A stretch of DNA of 64,000 nucleotides from Polaribacter glomeratus (GTDB lineage Bacteria; Bacteroidota; Bacteroidia; Flavobacteriales; Flavobacteriaceae), in assembly GCF_002954665.1 (NCBI RefSeq), contig NZ_MSCM01000001.1:1500836-1564835 (forward strand), in the 5' to 3' direction. A program made the translations under genes and the position numbers. The notes below the pieces were generated by a model. It was not told where the DNA came from. It worked only from the letters and a program-made list of their open reading frames with translations, and did not search any database. Each line of letters opens with the position of its first letter. Within the stretch, counting starts at the first letter, position 1. Shown piece by piece: positions 45,269 to 54,671 of this stretch.

Positions 45269-45297
45269 TGTAACAAAACGGTTAGATTAGTCGTCTA
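45269..45297 (+). promoter_or_regulatory. Candidate ECF-sigma promoter before the TPR lipoprotein gene
   Basis: TGTAAC (45269-45274), 17 bases, CGTCTA (45292-45297). This GTAAC/CGTCTA pair is typical of ECF sigma sites. The start codon is 30 bases downstream. Confidence 0.5.
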
Positions 45298-45326
45298 AAA
45301 TATAGAATCCTTTTAGCAAACCAACC

Positions 45327-46004
45327 ATGAAAAATTTTTTATATCCATTATTTGTGCTTCTTTTATGTAGTAGTTGTACTTCGCAAAAAAATACTGATGA
45401 ATTTATAAACGCTACTTCTGGTCGTTATTTGTTTAATGCCGACGAAGTATTAGAAGTCCATTTTAAAGAGCATATACTAAAAGTAAAATGGCGTGGAAAT
45501 GATGATATAGAACCCTTAAAGGTAAATGATACTGCATTCTATATGAAAGCATTAAATGAAAAAATACTATTTGTAAAAAAACCAGAAATGCATATTGAGT
45601 TGGCTTCTAAAACAGAACATGATGGAATTCTCTATCATTTTAGAAAAATGGGAGAAGGTGAAAAAACACCAAGTGAATATTTTATGGACAAAGAATATAA
45701 GAGCGCTTTAGCAGCTTTTTTAGAAATTAAAAAACAAGATTCTTTAAGTCCGGTGATTAATGAAAATAAGATGAACAGGTTAGGTTATGAGTATATCAGA
45801 AAAAATAATTTTGATCTTGCGCTAGAAGTTTTTAAAATAAATGCAGCTTTATATCCCAACAACTCTAATGTTTTTGACAGTTTAGGTGAAGCTTATTTGT
45901 TACAAAAGGATACTTTAAATGCTGAAATTAACTTTAAAAAAGCGTTGTCCATCAATCCGGAGAACAGAAGTGCTCAACGTTTTTTGACTAAAATCACTAA
46001 ATAA
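45327..46004 (+). CDS. Lipoprotein with TPR repeats
   Basis: This is a 225-residue protein with a lipoprotein signal whose Cys lies in LCSSCTSQ (about 17). Residues about 20-110 form a small beta-rich domain (FNADEVLEVHFKEHILKVKW). Residues 125-222 contain three TPR-like helix pairs (EYFMDKEYKSALAAFLEI, YIRKNNFDLALEVFKINAALYPNN, YLLQKDTLNAEINFKKALSI). A predicted ECF promoter precedes it, suggesting envelope-stress control. The following DinB-like gene starts 4 bases after its stop. Function unknown. Confidence 0.78.
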   Translation: MKNFLYPLFVLLLCSSCTSQKNTDEFINATSGRYLFNADEVLEVHFKEHILKVKWRGNDDIEPLKVNDTAFYMKALNEKILFVKKPEMHIELASKTEHDGILYHFRKMGEGEKTPSEYFMDKEYKSALAAFLEIKKQDSLSPVINENKMNRLGYEYIRKNNFDLALEVFKINAALYPNNSNVFDSLGEAYLLQKDTLNAEINFKKALSINPENRSAQRFLTKITK

Positions 46005-46007
46005 AAG

Positions 46008-46544
46008 ATGGAATTAGAAGCCTTTAAATATCCGATAGGAAAAGCGAATATTCCAGCGCAAATCACAAAAAAAAATATTGAAGATTGGTTGTATGTTTTA
46101 GAAACTTTTCCGCAGAATTTAGAGTTTTTAACGCGCGAATTATCAGAAAATCAATTAGATACTCCTTACAGAGAAAATGGTTGGTCTATTAGGCAAGTTG
46201 TGCATTATTGTTATGACAGTCATCTTAATTCTTACATCCGTTTTAAATGGACTTTAACCGAAGATAAACCTGTAATTAAAGCCTATTTTGAAGAACGTTG
46301 GGCAGCTTTACACGACTCTAAATCTGCTCCTATTTTTTTATCTATTGACGGATTAAAAGCATTGCATGCAAAGTGGATTTATCTCATAAATAATTTAAAG
46401 GATGAAGATTTAGATCGTTATTTTATACATCCAGCAAGCAACGAAAAAGTTACTTTAAAAGAAAATATTGGCATCTATGCTTGGCATTGCAACCATCATT
46501 TTGCACATATAGAGCAATTAATGATTCGCAGAGGTTGGAAATAA
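46008..46544 (+). CDS. DinB/YfiT-like putative metal-dependent hydrolase
   Basis: This 178-residue protein is a four-helix-bundle DinB-family protein of the YfiT type. The His metal ligands are in RQVVHYCYDSHLN near 64-75 and in WHCNHHFAHIEQLM near 160-173. YfiT/BstA proteins are thiol transferases acting with bacillithiol or putative hydrolases. It starts 4 bases after the TPR lipoprotein gene, so both are probably co-transcribed. Confidence 0.85.
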   Translation: MELEAFKYPIGKANIPAQITKKNIEDWLYVLETFPQNLEFLTRELSENQLDTPYRENGWSIRQVVHYCYDSHLNSYIRFKWTLTEDKPVIKAYFEERWAALHDSKSAPIFLSIDGLKALHAKWIYLINNLKDEDLDRYFIHPASNEKVTLKENIGIYAWHCNHHFAHIEQLMIRRGWK

Positions 46545-46610
46545 TAACCTTTTATTTTTAATTTCCTCTTTATAAAAATTCTTATATCTTTAAAGTCTTA
46601 ATTTAGAGAT

Positions 46611-47072
46611 ATGAAAACTGCCAAAGAATACTTTGATGAATACGCTGTTAGCCATCAAAATGAAACCAACCAAGCGATTCATTATATTTGTGTTCCACTT
46701 ATATTTTTTAGTGTAATTGGTTTGTTAATGAGCATACCAAACACTTTTTTAGAAAATACATTTAACACTTCTAATCCGCTTTTAGAAAATTGGGCAGTTG
46801 TTGTTGGCCTTGTTATTTCTGTTTTTTACCTAAGACTAGGATTTTGGTATTTTACAGAAATGCTCTTAGTAATTTTAATATGTATTATTGCAAACTTCTG
46901 GCTAGGTAATTTTATAGACTTACTATATGCATCCATAATTATTTTTGTTTTAGCGTGGATTGGTCAGTTTTACGGCCATAAAATAGAAGGTGCAAAACCC
47001 TCTTTTTTAAAGGATTTAGAGTTTTTATTGATTGGCCCTTTATGGGTAATTCAGAAATTAGGGAAGAAGTAA
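46611..47072 (+). CDS. Mpo1/DUF962-family membrane protein
   Basis: This is a 153-residue protein. The N-terminus EYFDEYAVSHQNETNQAIHYICVPL has the conserved HQNxxNxxIHxxxxP motif of the family. About four TM segments lie between 25 and 118, and the C-terminal GHKIEGAKPSFLKDLEFLLIGPLWV is also conserved. The yeast homolog Mpo1 is an iron-dependent dioxygenase of 2-hydroxy fatty acid alpha-oxidation, so a lipid-oxidation role is plausible here. His residues expected for iron binding (HQN, IH, GHKIEG) are present. Confidence 0.85.
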   Translation: MKTAKEYFDEYAVSHQNETNQAIHYICVPLIFFSVIGLLMSIPNTFLENTFNTSNPLLENWAVVVGLVISVFYLRLGFWYFTEMLLVILICIIANFWLGNFIDLLYASIIIFVLAWIGQFYGHKIEGAKPSFLKDLEFLLIGPLWVIQKLGKK

Positions 47073-47128
47073 TCGTTTAATTGTGTACTTATTGAGAACA
47101 ATCAAAACATAAATTTTTTTAAATAAAT

Positions 47129-47467
47129 ATGATAGAAGAAATTACATTCGAAGATTTTTTAAAAGTTGACATTAGAATGGCAACAATTATTGAAGTAAAT
47201 GACTTTCCGAAAGCTAGAAAACCCGCGTATCAACTTACCTTAGATTTTGGTGCTTTAGGTATTAAAAAATCGAGTGCTCAAATAACAGATTTGTATACCA
47301 AAGAAGAATTACTAAACAAACAAGTTTCTGCAATCATCAACTTTAAACCGAGACAAATTGCCAATTTTATGAGCGAATGTTTGGTTATAGGAGTTTACAA
47401 TACGGATGGAAATGTTGTGTTATTGCAAGCCTCTAAAGGTGTTAAAAATGGGGAAAAAGTTTCGTAG
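47129..47467 (+). CDS. CsaA-like tRNA-binding protein
   Basis: This is a 112-residue OB-fold protein of the CsaA family, related to the tRNA-binding domain of methionyl- and phenylalanyl-tRNA synthetases. Motifs include VDIRMATIIEVNDFPKARKP near 11-30, LDFGALGIKKSSAQITDLYT, and IINFKPRQIANFMSECLVIG. CsaA proteins bind tRNA and have chaperone-like activity. Length matches the family exactly. Confidence 0.9.
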   Translation: MIEEITFEDFLKVDIRMATIIEVNDFPKARKPAYQLTLDFGALGIKKSSAQITDLYTKEELLNKQVSAIINFKPRQIANFMSECLVIGVYNTDGNVVLLQASKGVKNGEKVS

Positions 47468-47509
47468 TTTTAAACTTTTAAATCAACTAAAAAAATTAAA
47501 TACTCTCTT

Positions 47510-47668
47510 CTAATTCTTCGGATTATTCAAAATTACCAATGCGCCAATTATACCAGGAATCCATCCACAAAGTGTAAGTAAAAAAATAATAAAGAACGAA
47601 CCACAGCCTTTATCAATAACTGATAATGGCGGAAAAATTATTGCAAATAAAACTCTAAAGAAACTCAT
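47510..47668 (-). CDS. YqaE/Pmp3-family small membrane protein
   Basis: This gene encodes 52 residues. The protein begins MSFFRVLFAIIFPPLSVIDK, followed by GCGSFFIIFLLTLCGWIPGI and IGALVILNNPKN. Two TM helices with PPL and GWIPGIIGA are the Pmp3/UPF0057 signature. Family members affect membrane potential or salt tolerance in yeast and plants; the bacterial role is unclear. The stop lies 42 bases from the convergent CsaA-like stop. Confidence 0.85.
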   Translation of the reverse strand: MSFFRVLFAIIFPPLSVIDKGCGSFFIIFLLTLCGWIPGIIGALVILNNPKN

Positions 47669-47744
47669 TTTGTTAATTTGTTGGTTGTTTACCTAAGACG
47701 ATTCACTTTTTGTTTTGTTACTGCAATAAGTTTTAGAGTTTAAA

Positions 47745-47805
47745 GACTTCTCGATACAATTCCGCCGAAAAACGGAATTACTCGAAGTGACAGCGTGAAA
47801 TTAAA
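47745..47805. repeat. REP-like palindromic element
   Basis: CTTCTCGA...AATTCCG...CGGAATT...CTCGAAG forms nested inverted arms (AATTCCG 47759-47764 region against CGGAATT near 47773-47779), followed by TGACAG. Same family style as 20820-20877; common between flavobacterial genes. Confidence 0.6.
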
Positions 47806-47879
47806 AAAAACTAAATCTGCCACTTACGTATAAACCTTTCAACTGAGCTCAAAAAGATATAACCATTGCAATTTCCAAC

Positions 47880-48006
47880 TAAAACTACAAACTTAAAACT
47901 GACAACCGATAACCGATAACCGATAACTGATAATTGATAATTGATTATTGAAAACCTACAACCGATAACTGATAACCGACAACTGAAAACTGATAACCGA
48001 CAACTG
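47880..48006. repeat. Degenerate tandem ACTGATAACCG-type repeat
   Basis: Roughly 12 imperfect units of 10-11 bases (AACCGATAACCGATAACTG and variants AACTGAAAACTG, CAACTGATT). Ends against the stop of the M14 peptidase gene. Units lack spacers, so it is not a CRISPR. Confidence 0.75.
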
Positions 48007-48012
48007 ATTACA

Positions 48013-50502
48013 TTACATCAGATCTCCAAAGAAAATCGTATTCATTAATAATTTATTTGTTCCGAACCAAAAAGCTCTAAAGTTTGTATTATCAGTAAAA
48101 ACGATTACGCGACCTCTGCCTAATCTTTGTACCTTAAACGGAACTGTATTTTTAATTAGCTTTGAGTTTTCTTTAGAAATATAACCACTTAATAAAGGAT
48201 TTGAAGTATACTTAATAGGATTATTGTAACTCTTAGTATCTGCTTTTATAAACATGGTTGAGTTTCTAAACAATGCTATTTTTTCATTTTTATATCCAAA
48301 GTTTATTGGATGAGATCTGTCTATAGTTGCTTCAAAAATAGCACCACCAATATACTGTGCACCAGATTGCAAAGAACGATCTTCGAACGAAACATTTTTA
48401 ATGGTATCCATTTTAGATTCCTCAAAATCTAAATTAATCATTTTGTTTGCTGCTAGCCATTTTGCAGTGTTTTTATAACCCACTAAAATTCCGCCATTTT
48501 TAACCCAAGTAGTTAATTTTTCAATAGCAGCTGCATCTATATTACTACTCGGAATTACAATATGCGTGTATTTGCTGATATCCGTTCTTGTAAAATAACT
48601 CATATCTAAACGTGTTAAATGCATATCAAAACGCTGATCGAATAAGTGCCAAATTTCACCAGAATCGTAACTTGTTATTCCTTCGCCAACCAACATTGCT
48701 ACTTTCGGTTTTGTAATTGCGCTAAAATTTTCGCTTCCTAAATCAATTCCGTCATTTAAACCCGTGGTAACTGCTGTTATTGAAACATTACTTTCTTTTG
48801 CTACTTGATTTAAAAACTCAAATAGTTCTGCGGTGTCTAATTTCTGATTTTGCACAGGAATAAAAATCGTTCCGTACTCGTAAGAATTCCCTGCATTTTT
48901 AAAGTTTTTCATTGAAACTTTTGCACGCAACTCTTTCTGTAAAATTGCGTTTAATGCTTTTGGAGTGTAATATTCATTCCAAGGCATTAAATAACCGTAA
49001 TCGCTTTGAGAAGATACCGATCCTGTTTTCATTTTTAAATCTGTAATTTCAGTTCCTGCTTTTGAAAGTGCTATATTTTCTGCATAATCAACGCCAAATG
49101 CATGGTTAAAAGTCCAGGCAGAAACATCATAAAACAAGCTATCTGTAAATGTTTTTCGAACATCAAACATTGCTTTTACCAAACGTTGATTTTTCTGATT
49201 CATTGGCACTACATAACTGTAGCCTTTTTTAAATATTTTTCCGTTTTCTGTAAAATCCGCTTTTACTTCGTGTATTTTAATTTGATGACGTTTTAAAACT
49301 TCTGCCAACATAAAACTTTTTGCGGCATCTTTTTCATCACCAAAAACAACCGCTTTATTATCGCCAGAACTTCTAGATTCCTTATAAAAATCTTGCTGAT
49401 ATTGTAAGATTTTTACACGCATATTTTTAGCTGCTTCTAAAGTTGATAATGCAGCTGTAAACTGATTTCTAATCGTAAAAGGGAATGTTAAGATTCCGTT
49501 TTCTGTTTCTTGTGCGTGCCCTCTAGAACTTGCTTGTTCAAACAAAATACCAATACCACCGTTAATATCTGGAAATGTTGAACCTTTTCCATAATAAAAG
49601 TCATCAAAACTTTCTTCAGAATAATATAGAGAGCCAATTTTATCCAAAGCTTTTGCATGATAGGTTGCAATTTCTTTGGTTAAATCTTGATTCATTTGTG
49701 GTGTTAACGGGTTTGTTCTACTCGGAATTCCCGGTTGAAAAAAGAAGCTAGAATTACTTCCCATTTCATGATGATCGGTTAAAATATTAGGCAACCATTT
49801 ATGAAAACTTGCAATTCTTGCTTTGCTTTCTGGTAATTGAACTGGCAACCAATCTCTATTCATATCAAACTGATAATGATTGGTTCTTCCTCCTGGCCAA
49901 ATCTCAGAATATTCTCTGTCGTTAGGATCTGGATTAATGTTTTTACTCTTATTTGTATTTGCCCAATAGGCAAAACGTTGCAATCCATCAGGATTAAATG
50001 AAGGATCAAAAAGAATAATTGTATTGCTTAGCAACGCATCAATATTTTCTGCGGCAGCCAAATAATATGCAACTGCCAAAGCTGCATTTGAACCACTTGG
50101 CTCGTTACCATGAATAGAAAATCCTTGGTAGACAACAATTGGGTTTTTAGAAATATCTACAGAAGTATCATCGGTTGCATCGATATGTTTTTGTCTGATA
50201 CTTTCTATATTTTTATGATTTTCTGGCGATGTAATTGTCAACAATAACAAAGGTCTTCCTTCGTAAGTGGTTCCTCTATCTTCTATAGAAATTCTATCCG
50301 AAGAAGCCGCCAAAGCCTTCATGTATTCTACTAATTTATCGTGGGTAACGTGCCACTCGCCTACTTCATGCCCAATAATATCTTTAGGAGTTGGAATATT
50401 TTTATTGTAAGTTACATCTTTTGGCAAGTAATAAGACAAATTAACTTCTTGTGCTGATATTGAAATAGAAATAAACAGGAAAAATACTATTAGTTTTTTC
50501 AT
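48013..50502 (-). CDS. M14-family zinc carboxypeptidase, secreted
   Basis: This 829-residue protein has a signal peptide at about 1-18 (ISISAQ). The M14 domain spans about 45-360; the Zn ligand pair is His131/Glu134 in IHGNEPSGSNAAL, and the later His is in LTDHHEMGSNSSFFFQPG near 245. The catalytic Glu region is GILFEQASSRG near 320. A long C-terminal part (about 360-829) ends in a class I glutamine-amidotransferase-like fold (VAMLVGEGITSYDSGEIWHL, THIVIPSSNI). It is monocistronic and faces the MscS gene divergently. Confidence 0.88.
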   Translation of the reverse strand: MKKLIVFFLFISISISAQEVNLSYYLPKDVTYNKNIPTPKDIIGHEVGEWHVTHDKLVEYMKALAASSDRISIEDRGTTYEGRPLLLLTITSPENHKNIESIRQKHIDATDDTSVDISKNPIVVYQGFSIHGNEPSGSNAALAVAYYLAAAENIDALLSNTIILFDPSFNPDGLQRFAYWANTNKSKNINPDPNDREYSEIWPGGRTNHYQFDMNRDWLPVQLPESKARIASFHKWLPNILTDHHEMGSNSSFFFQPGIPSRTNPLTPQMNQDLTKEIATYHAKALDKIGSLYYSEESFDDFYYGKGSTFPDINGGIGILFEQASSRGHAQETENGILTFPFTIRNQFTAALSTLEAAKNMRVKILQYQQDFYKESRSSGDNKAVVFGDEKDAAKSFMLAEVLKRHQIKIHEVKADFTENGKIFKKGYSYVVPMNQKNQRLVKAMFDVRKTFTDSLFYDVSAWTFNHAFGVDYAENIALSKAGTEITDLKMKTGSVSSQSDYGYLMPWNEYYTPKALNAILQKELRAKVSMKNFKNAGNSYEYGTIFIPVQNQKLDTAELFEFLNQVAKESNVSITAVTTGLNDGIDLGSENFSAITKPKVAMLVGEGITSYDSGEIWHLFDQRFDMHLTRLDMSYFTRTDISKYTHIVIPSSNIDAAAIEKLTTWVKNGGILVGYKNTAKWLAANKMINLDFEESKMDTIKNVSFEDRSLQSGAQYIGGAIFEATIDRSHPINFGYKNEKIALFRNSTMFIKADTKSYNNPIKYTSNPLLSGYISKENSKLIKNTVPFKVQRLGRGRVIVFTDNTNFRAFWFGTNKLLMNTIFFGDLM

Positions 50503-50744
50503 TTAAAATAAGATTTGATTGTAAACAAATATACCAATTCAAATACTTTTTAACTGTTTAATTTTAATTAATTGTATTTTGAATCTTCCAAAAAGTGTCA
50601 ATACAAAATATTGATAATTAGTAGTTATTCTAATTTTTTAACTAAAAAATATTTAAATTCGCTTTAACTTTAAAATATCATTAAATAAAGTAGGCAAACA
50701 TCCGCAGAAAAGTTTACTGATAAAAATATTCATCCCTATAAAAC

Positions 50745-51569
50745 ATGGAATTGATCAACAAATTTTTAGAATTTGAACTTTTAAATATTGGAACCTATCA
50801 CTTAAAAGTTAGTACGTTATTTTTGGTGCTATTAATTGTAATTATTACCAAAGTCGTTTTAATTGTTATTAAACAATCTATTTTTCGCAACAGGAATTTA
50901 GATAAATTTGATGAGGGAAACGTGTCTTCTTTATATCAAATAATAAAATACATTATTTGGATCATCGCTTTTGGTTTTATACTAGAAACTTTTGGCATTA
51001 AAATATCTATTTTATTGGCTGGTTCTGCGGCCTTGTTAGTTGGCGTTGGTTTAGGATTGCAACAGACTTTTAACGATGTTATTTCTGGCGTTATTTTGCT
51101 ATCAGAAAGATCCATTAAAATTGGTGATGTTTTAGAAATAGACGGAAACATATTAAAAATACAAGAAATTGGTTTGCGAACTTCTAAAGGATTAAATACC
51201 GATGATATCTCTACGATCATCCCAAATTCTTTAATCACAACAAATAAAGTGATTAATTGGAGTCACCAAACAAGACAAAATAGATTTAGAATAGAAGTTG
51301 GCACAAGTTACGGAAGCGATGTAGAACTCGTTATTAGGATTCTTGAAGAAAGCGCTAAAATTCACCCAGAGGTCGATGACACTAAATTTATAGAGGCAAG
51401 ACTTGTAAATTTCGGAAATTCTTCTTTAGATTTTCAAGTACTTTTTTATAGTAGTACAATTTTTGGAGCAGATAGAATGAAAAGTGATATTAGAAGAACT
51501 ATCAACCAAAAATTTATCGAGAACAATGTAACCATTCCGTTTCCGCAACTAGATGTGCATATCAAATAG
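50745..51569 (+). CDS. MscS-family mechanosensitive ion channel
   Basis: This 274-residue protein has three TM segments (about 17-38, 65-82 and 90-115). The last is the pore helix with Gly/Ala-rich packing (LLAGSAALLVGVGLGLQQTFNDVISG). The MscS beta domain follows (IKIGDVLEIDGNILKIQEIGLRTSKGLN and DDISTIIPNSLI), and the C-terminal alpha/beta domain ends FPQLDVHIK. Releases solutes on hypo-osmotic shock. Length matches small MscS. Confidence 0.93.
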   Translation: MELINKFLEFELLNIGTYHLKVSTLFLVLLIVIITKVVLIVIKQSIFRNRNLDKFDEGNVSSLYQIIKYIIWIIAFGFILETFGIKISILLAGSAALLVGVGLGLQQTFNDVISGVILLSERSIKIGDVLEIDGNILKIQEIGLRTSKGLNTDDISTIIPNSLITTNKVINWSHQTRQNRFRIEVGTSYGSDVELVIRILEESAKIHPEVDDTKFIEARLVNFGNSSLDFQVLFYSSTIFGADRMKSDIRRTINQKFIENNVTIPFPQLDVHIK

Positions 51570-51770
51570 AACAACAATCAGAGTACTTTTAATTAGCAGT
51601 ATTTAAAGATTTAAGTTAAAAAAATGCACTAAAAAGAATAAAAGCTTTTATCTAAAACAATATCTGCAATAACTCATAAAACTTTAGATTACAACTTTGT
51701 TTATTCCGTTATAAAAATAATTTTAGCGATATTTGTAGTAGTAAAAGACACTCAAATTCCATTGTAAAAA

Positions 51771-54668
51771 ATGATTGACACTACTGCTTTAAAAACCTTA
51801 CACAAATCACTTTCTGGTGATGTTCTTTTTGATAATTTACACAAAACTTTATACGCTACAGATGCTTCTGTGTATCGTAAGATTCCGTTAGCAGTCGCTT
51901 TTCCAAAGGATGAAAAAGACATTAAAACTTTAATCGATTTTGCTACCAAAAATAACGTTACTTTAATACCTAGAACCGCAGGAACATCCCTTGCTGGGCA
52001 ATGTGTTGGAGACGGAATTGTAGTAGACGTTTCTACCCATTTTACGAATATTATTTCTTTTGATGAAAAGGCGAAGACGATTACATTAGAACCTGGAATC
52101 GTTCGAGATTCTTTAAATCTTTTTTTACAACCCTACGGATTATTTTTTGGACCAAACACCTCAACATCAAACAGGTGTATGATTGGCGGAATGGTTGGTA
52201 ATAATTCATCTGGAAGCACTTCTATAAAATACGGCGTTACACGCGATAAAGTGCTAGCAATTGAGGCTATTTTAAGTGATGGAAGTGCCGCTATTTTTAA
52301 AGAAATTTCATCCGAAGAGTTCATCAGAAAAACAAAAGAAAACACCTTAGAAGGACAAATTTATAAATCTATTTATACAGAACTTTCTTCTAAGGCAAAT
52401 CAGCAAGAAATTAAAGAACAGTTTCCAAAAGAAACCATTCATAGAAGAAATACCGGTTATGCCGTTGATGAGTTTTTAATTTCAGATTTATTTGGAGGAA
52501 CACAACCAACTATAAATGTTGCAAAATTCCTTTCTGGTAGCGAAGGTACCTTGGCTTTTTCAACCTCTATAACGTTACAATTAGATGCTTTACCGCCAAA
52601 AGAAAGTATCATGGTTTGTTCTCATTTTACAAGTATTAATGAAAGTTTATTGGCTACTGTTACCGCCATGAAACACAATTTATACAATTGTGAATTGATG
52701 GATAAAACCATTTTAGATTGTACAAAAAGTAACAGAGAGGCTGCAAAAAACAGGTTCTTTTTACAAGGCGATCCAGAAGCCGTTTTAATGTTAGAAGTTT
52801 CTGCAAATACGCTTGAAGAGGCAGAAATTTTAGCAGATACTTTAATTACCGATTTAGAGAAAAACAATTTTGGCTATCATCACCCAAAAGTTTATGGCAG
52901 CGATATTGCAAAAGTGCATAATTTGCGCAAAGCTGGTTTAGGCCTTTTAGGAAATATTGTTGGCGATATGAAAGCAGTTGCGTGTATAGAAGATACTGCT
53001 GTGGCTTTAGAAGATTTGCCAAATTATATTCAGGAATTCACCCAAATAATGGATAAATATCAGCAAAGTGCTGTGTATTACGCTCATGCAGGCGCTGGTG
53101 AATTGCATTTACGTCCTATTTTGAATTTAAAGAAAAAAGAAGATGTTGTTTTATTTAGAAAAATAACGACAGAAACTGCCGAATTGGTTAAGAAATACAA
53201 AGGTTCTTTTAGTGGTGAACATGGAGACGGAATTGTGCGTGCAGAATTTATTCCGTTGATGATTGGCGAGCAAAATTATCAATTATTAAGACGTATTAAA
53301 AAAGCATTTGATCCAAACAATGTCTTTAACCAAGGAAAAATTACGGATGCTTTTTCGATGGATAAAAACTTACGCTACGAAATTGACCGAATAGAACCAG
53401 AAATTAAAACCCTTCAGGATTTTTCTGATAGCGAAGGAATTTTAAAATTAGCAGAAAAATGCAATGGTTCTGGAGATTGTAGAAAACCTGCAGAAGCTGG
53501 CGGAACCATGTGCCCTAGTTACAGAGCCACAAAAAACGAAAAAGACACCACCAGAGCAAGAGCAAATACGCTGCGTGAATTTTTAACTAATTCTGATAAA
53601 GTAAATAAATTTGATCACAAAGAATTAAAAGAAGTTTTTGACCTTTGTTTAAGTTGTAAAGCCTGTGCATCAGAATGTCCGAGTAATGTTGATATTGCAA
53701 CTATGAAAGCAGAATTTCTGTATCAATATCAAGAAGCAAACGGCTATTCTTTTAGAAATAGCTTATTTGCAAATAATGCCAAATACAATAAATTAGGCAG
53801 TAAATTACCGAGAATTACAAACTTTTTTACCAATTCACTTTTGATGAAAAAAGTTTTAGGGGTGGCTGTTGAGCGTTCGGTTCCTAAATTAGCAAATCAA
53901 ACTTTAGAAAGTTGGATGAAACAACACCAACCTAAAGTATCTAAAAAAGCAGTGTATTTATTTAAAGACGAATTCACTAATTTTTACGATGCTGATATAG
54001 GAAAAGATGCGGTTATTTTATTAGAAAAATTAGGCTACGAAGTTAAAAATATTGCGCATGATGAAAGCGGAAGAAGTCATATTTCGAAAGGATTTTTAAA
54101 AGAAGCGAAGAAAATTTGCAACAATAATATTGCTGTTTTTAAAGGTATAATTACAGATGAGACTCCGCTAATTGGCGTAGAACCTTCTGCCATTTTAACT
54201 TTTAGAGACGAATATATTCGTTTAGCAACTGATAAAACATCCGCAGAAAAAATTGCAAAAAATGTGTTTACGTTCGAAGAATTTTTAGCAAAAGAAATTG
54301 AAAAAGAAAACATTACGGGTGCTCTTTTTACATCAGAAACGAAAGAAATAAAAATTCATGGACATTGCCACCAGAAAGCATTATCGGGCACTTTTGCAAG
54401 TTTTAAAATGCTAAACATTCCAACTAATTATGCTGTAACTATTTTAAATACTGGTTGTTGCGGAATGGCAGGTTCTTTTGGATATGAAAAAGAACATTAT
54501 AAAGTGAGCATGCAAGTTGGTGAAGACACATTATTTCCTAAACTTAGAAATTGTACTTCGGAGACAGAAATTGCTGCATCAGGAACAAGTTGTAGACATC
54601 AAATTTTTGATGGTACAAAACGGATTGCAAAACACCCAATAACCTTATTAAAAGAAGCTTTACTATAA
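51771..54668 (+). CDS. FAD-linked oxidase with C-terminal Fe-S module (D-lactate/glycolate-type dehydrogenase)
   Basis: This is a 965-residue protein. The FAD-binding 4 domain spans about 35-235 (PRTAGTSLAGQCVGDGIVVDVS, GPNTSTSNRCMIGGMVGNNSSGSTSI), and the FAD-oxidase C domain spans about 260-520 (FSGEHGDGIVRAEF near 480). Two 4Fe-4S motifs follow (CNGSGDCRKPAEAGGTMCPS and CLSCKACASECPSNVD, near 565-645), and a CCG domain near 860-920 (HGHCHQKALSG, NTGCCGMAGSFG). It oxidises a D-2-hydroxyacid and passes electrons on. It is followed by an aldo/keto reductase 3 bases later. Confidence 0.92.
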   Translation: MIDTTALKTLHKSLSGDVLFDNLHKTLYATDASVYRKIPLAVAFPKDEKDIKTLIDFATKNNVTLIPRTAGTSLAGQCVGDGIVVDVSTHFTNIISFDEKAKTITLEPGIVRDSLNLFLQPYGLFFGPNTSTSNRCMIGGMVGNNSSGSTSIKYGVTRDKVLAIEAILSDGSAAIFKEISSEEFIRKTKENTLEGQIYKSIYTELSSKANQQEIKEQFPKETIHRRNTGYAVDEFLISDLFGGTQPTINVAKFLSGSEGTLAFSTSITLQLDALPPKESIMVCSHFTSINESLLATVTAMKHNLYNCELMDKTILDCTKSNREAAKNRFFLQGDPEAVLMLEVSANTLEEAEILADTLITDLEKNNFGYHHPKVYGSDIAKVHNLRKAGLGLLGNIVGDMKAVACIEDTAVALEDLPNYIQEFTQIMDKYQQSAVYYAHAGAGELHLRPILNLKKKEDVVLFRKITTETAELVKKYKGSFSGEHGDGIVRAEFIPLMIGEQNYQLLRRIKKAFDPNNVFNQGKITDAFSMDKNLRYEIDRIEPEIKTLQDFSDSEGILKLAEKCNGSGDCRKPAEAGGTMCPSYRATKNEKDTTRARANTLREFLTNSDKVNKFDHKELKEVFDLCLSCKACASECPSNVDIATMKAEFLYQYQEANGYSFRNSLFANNAKYNKLGSKLPRITNFFTNSLLMKKVLGVAVERSVPKLANQTLESWMKQHQPKVSKKAVYLFKDEFTNFYDADIGKDAVILLEKLGYEVKNIAHDESGRSHISKGFLKEAKKICNNNIAVFKGIITDETPLIGVEPSAILTFRDEYIRLATDKTSAEKIAKNVFTFEEFLAKEIEKENITGALFTSETKEIKIHGHCHQKALSGTFASFKMLNIPTNYAVTILNTGCCGMAGSFGYEKEHYKVSMQVGEDTLFPKLRNCTSETEIAASGTSCRHQIFDGTKRIAKHPITLLKEALL

Positions 54669-54671
54669 ATT

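Noticed and set aside
47880..48006. CRISPR array
   Set aside because: Units of 10-11 bases lie side by side without spacers, and no cas genes are in the window.
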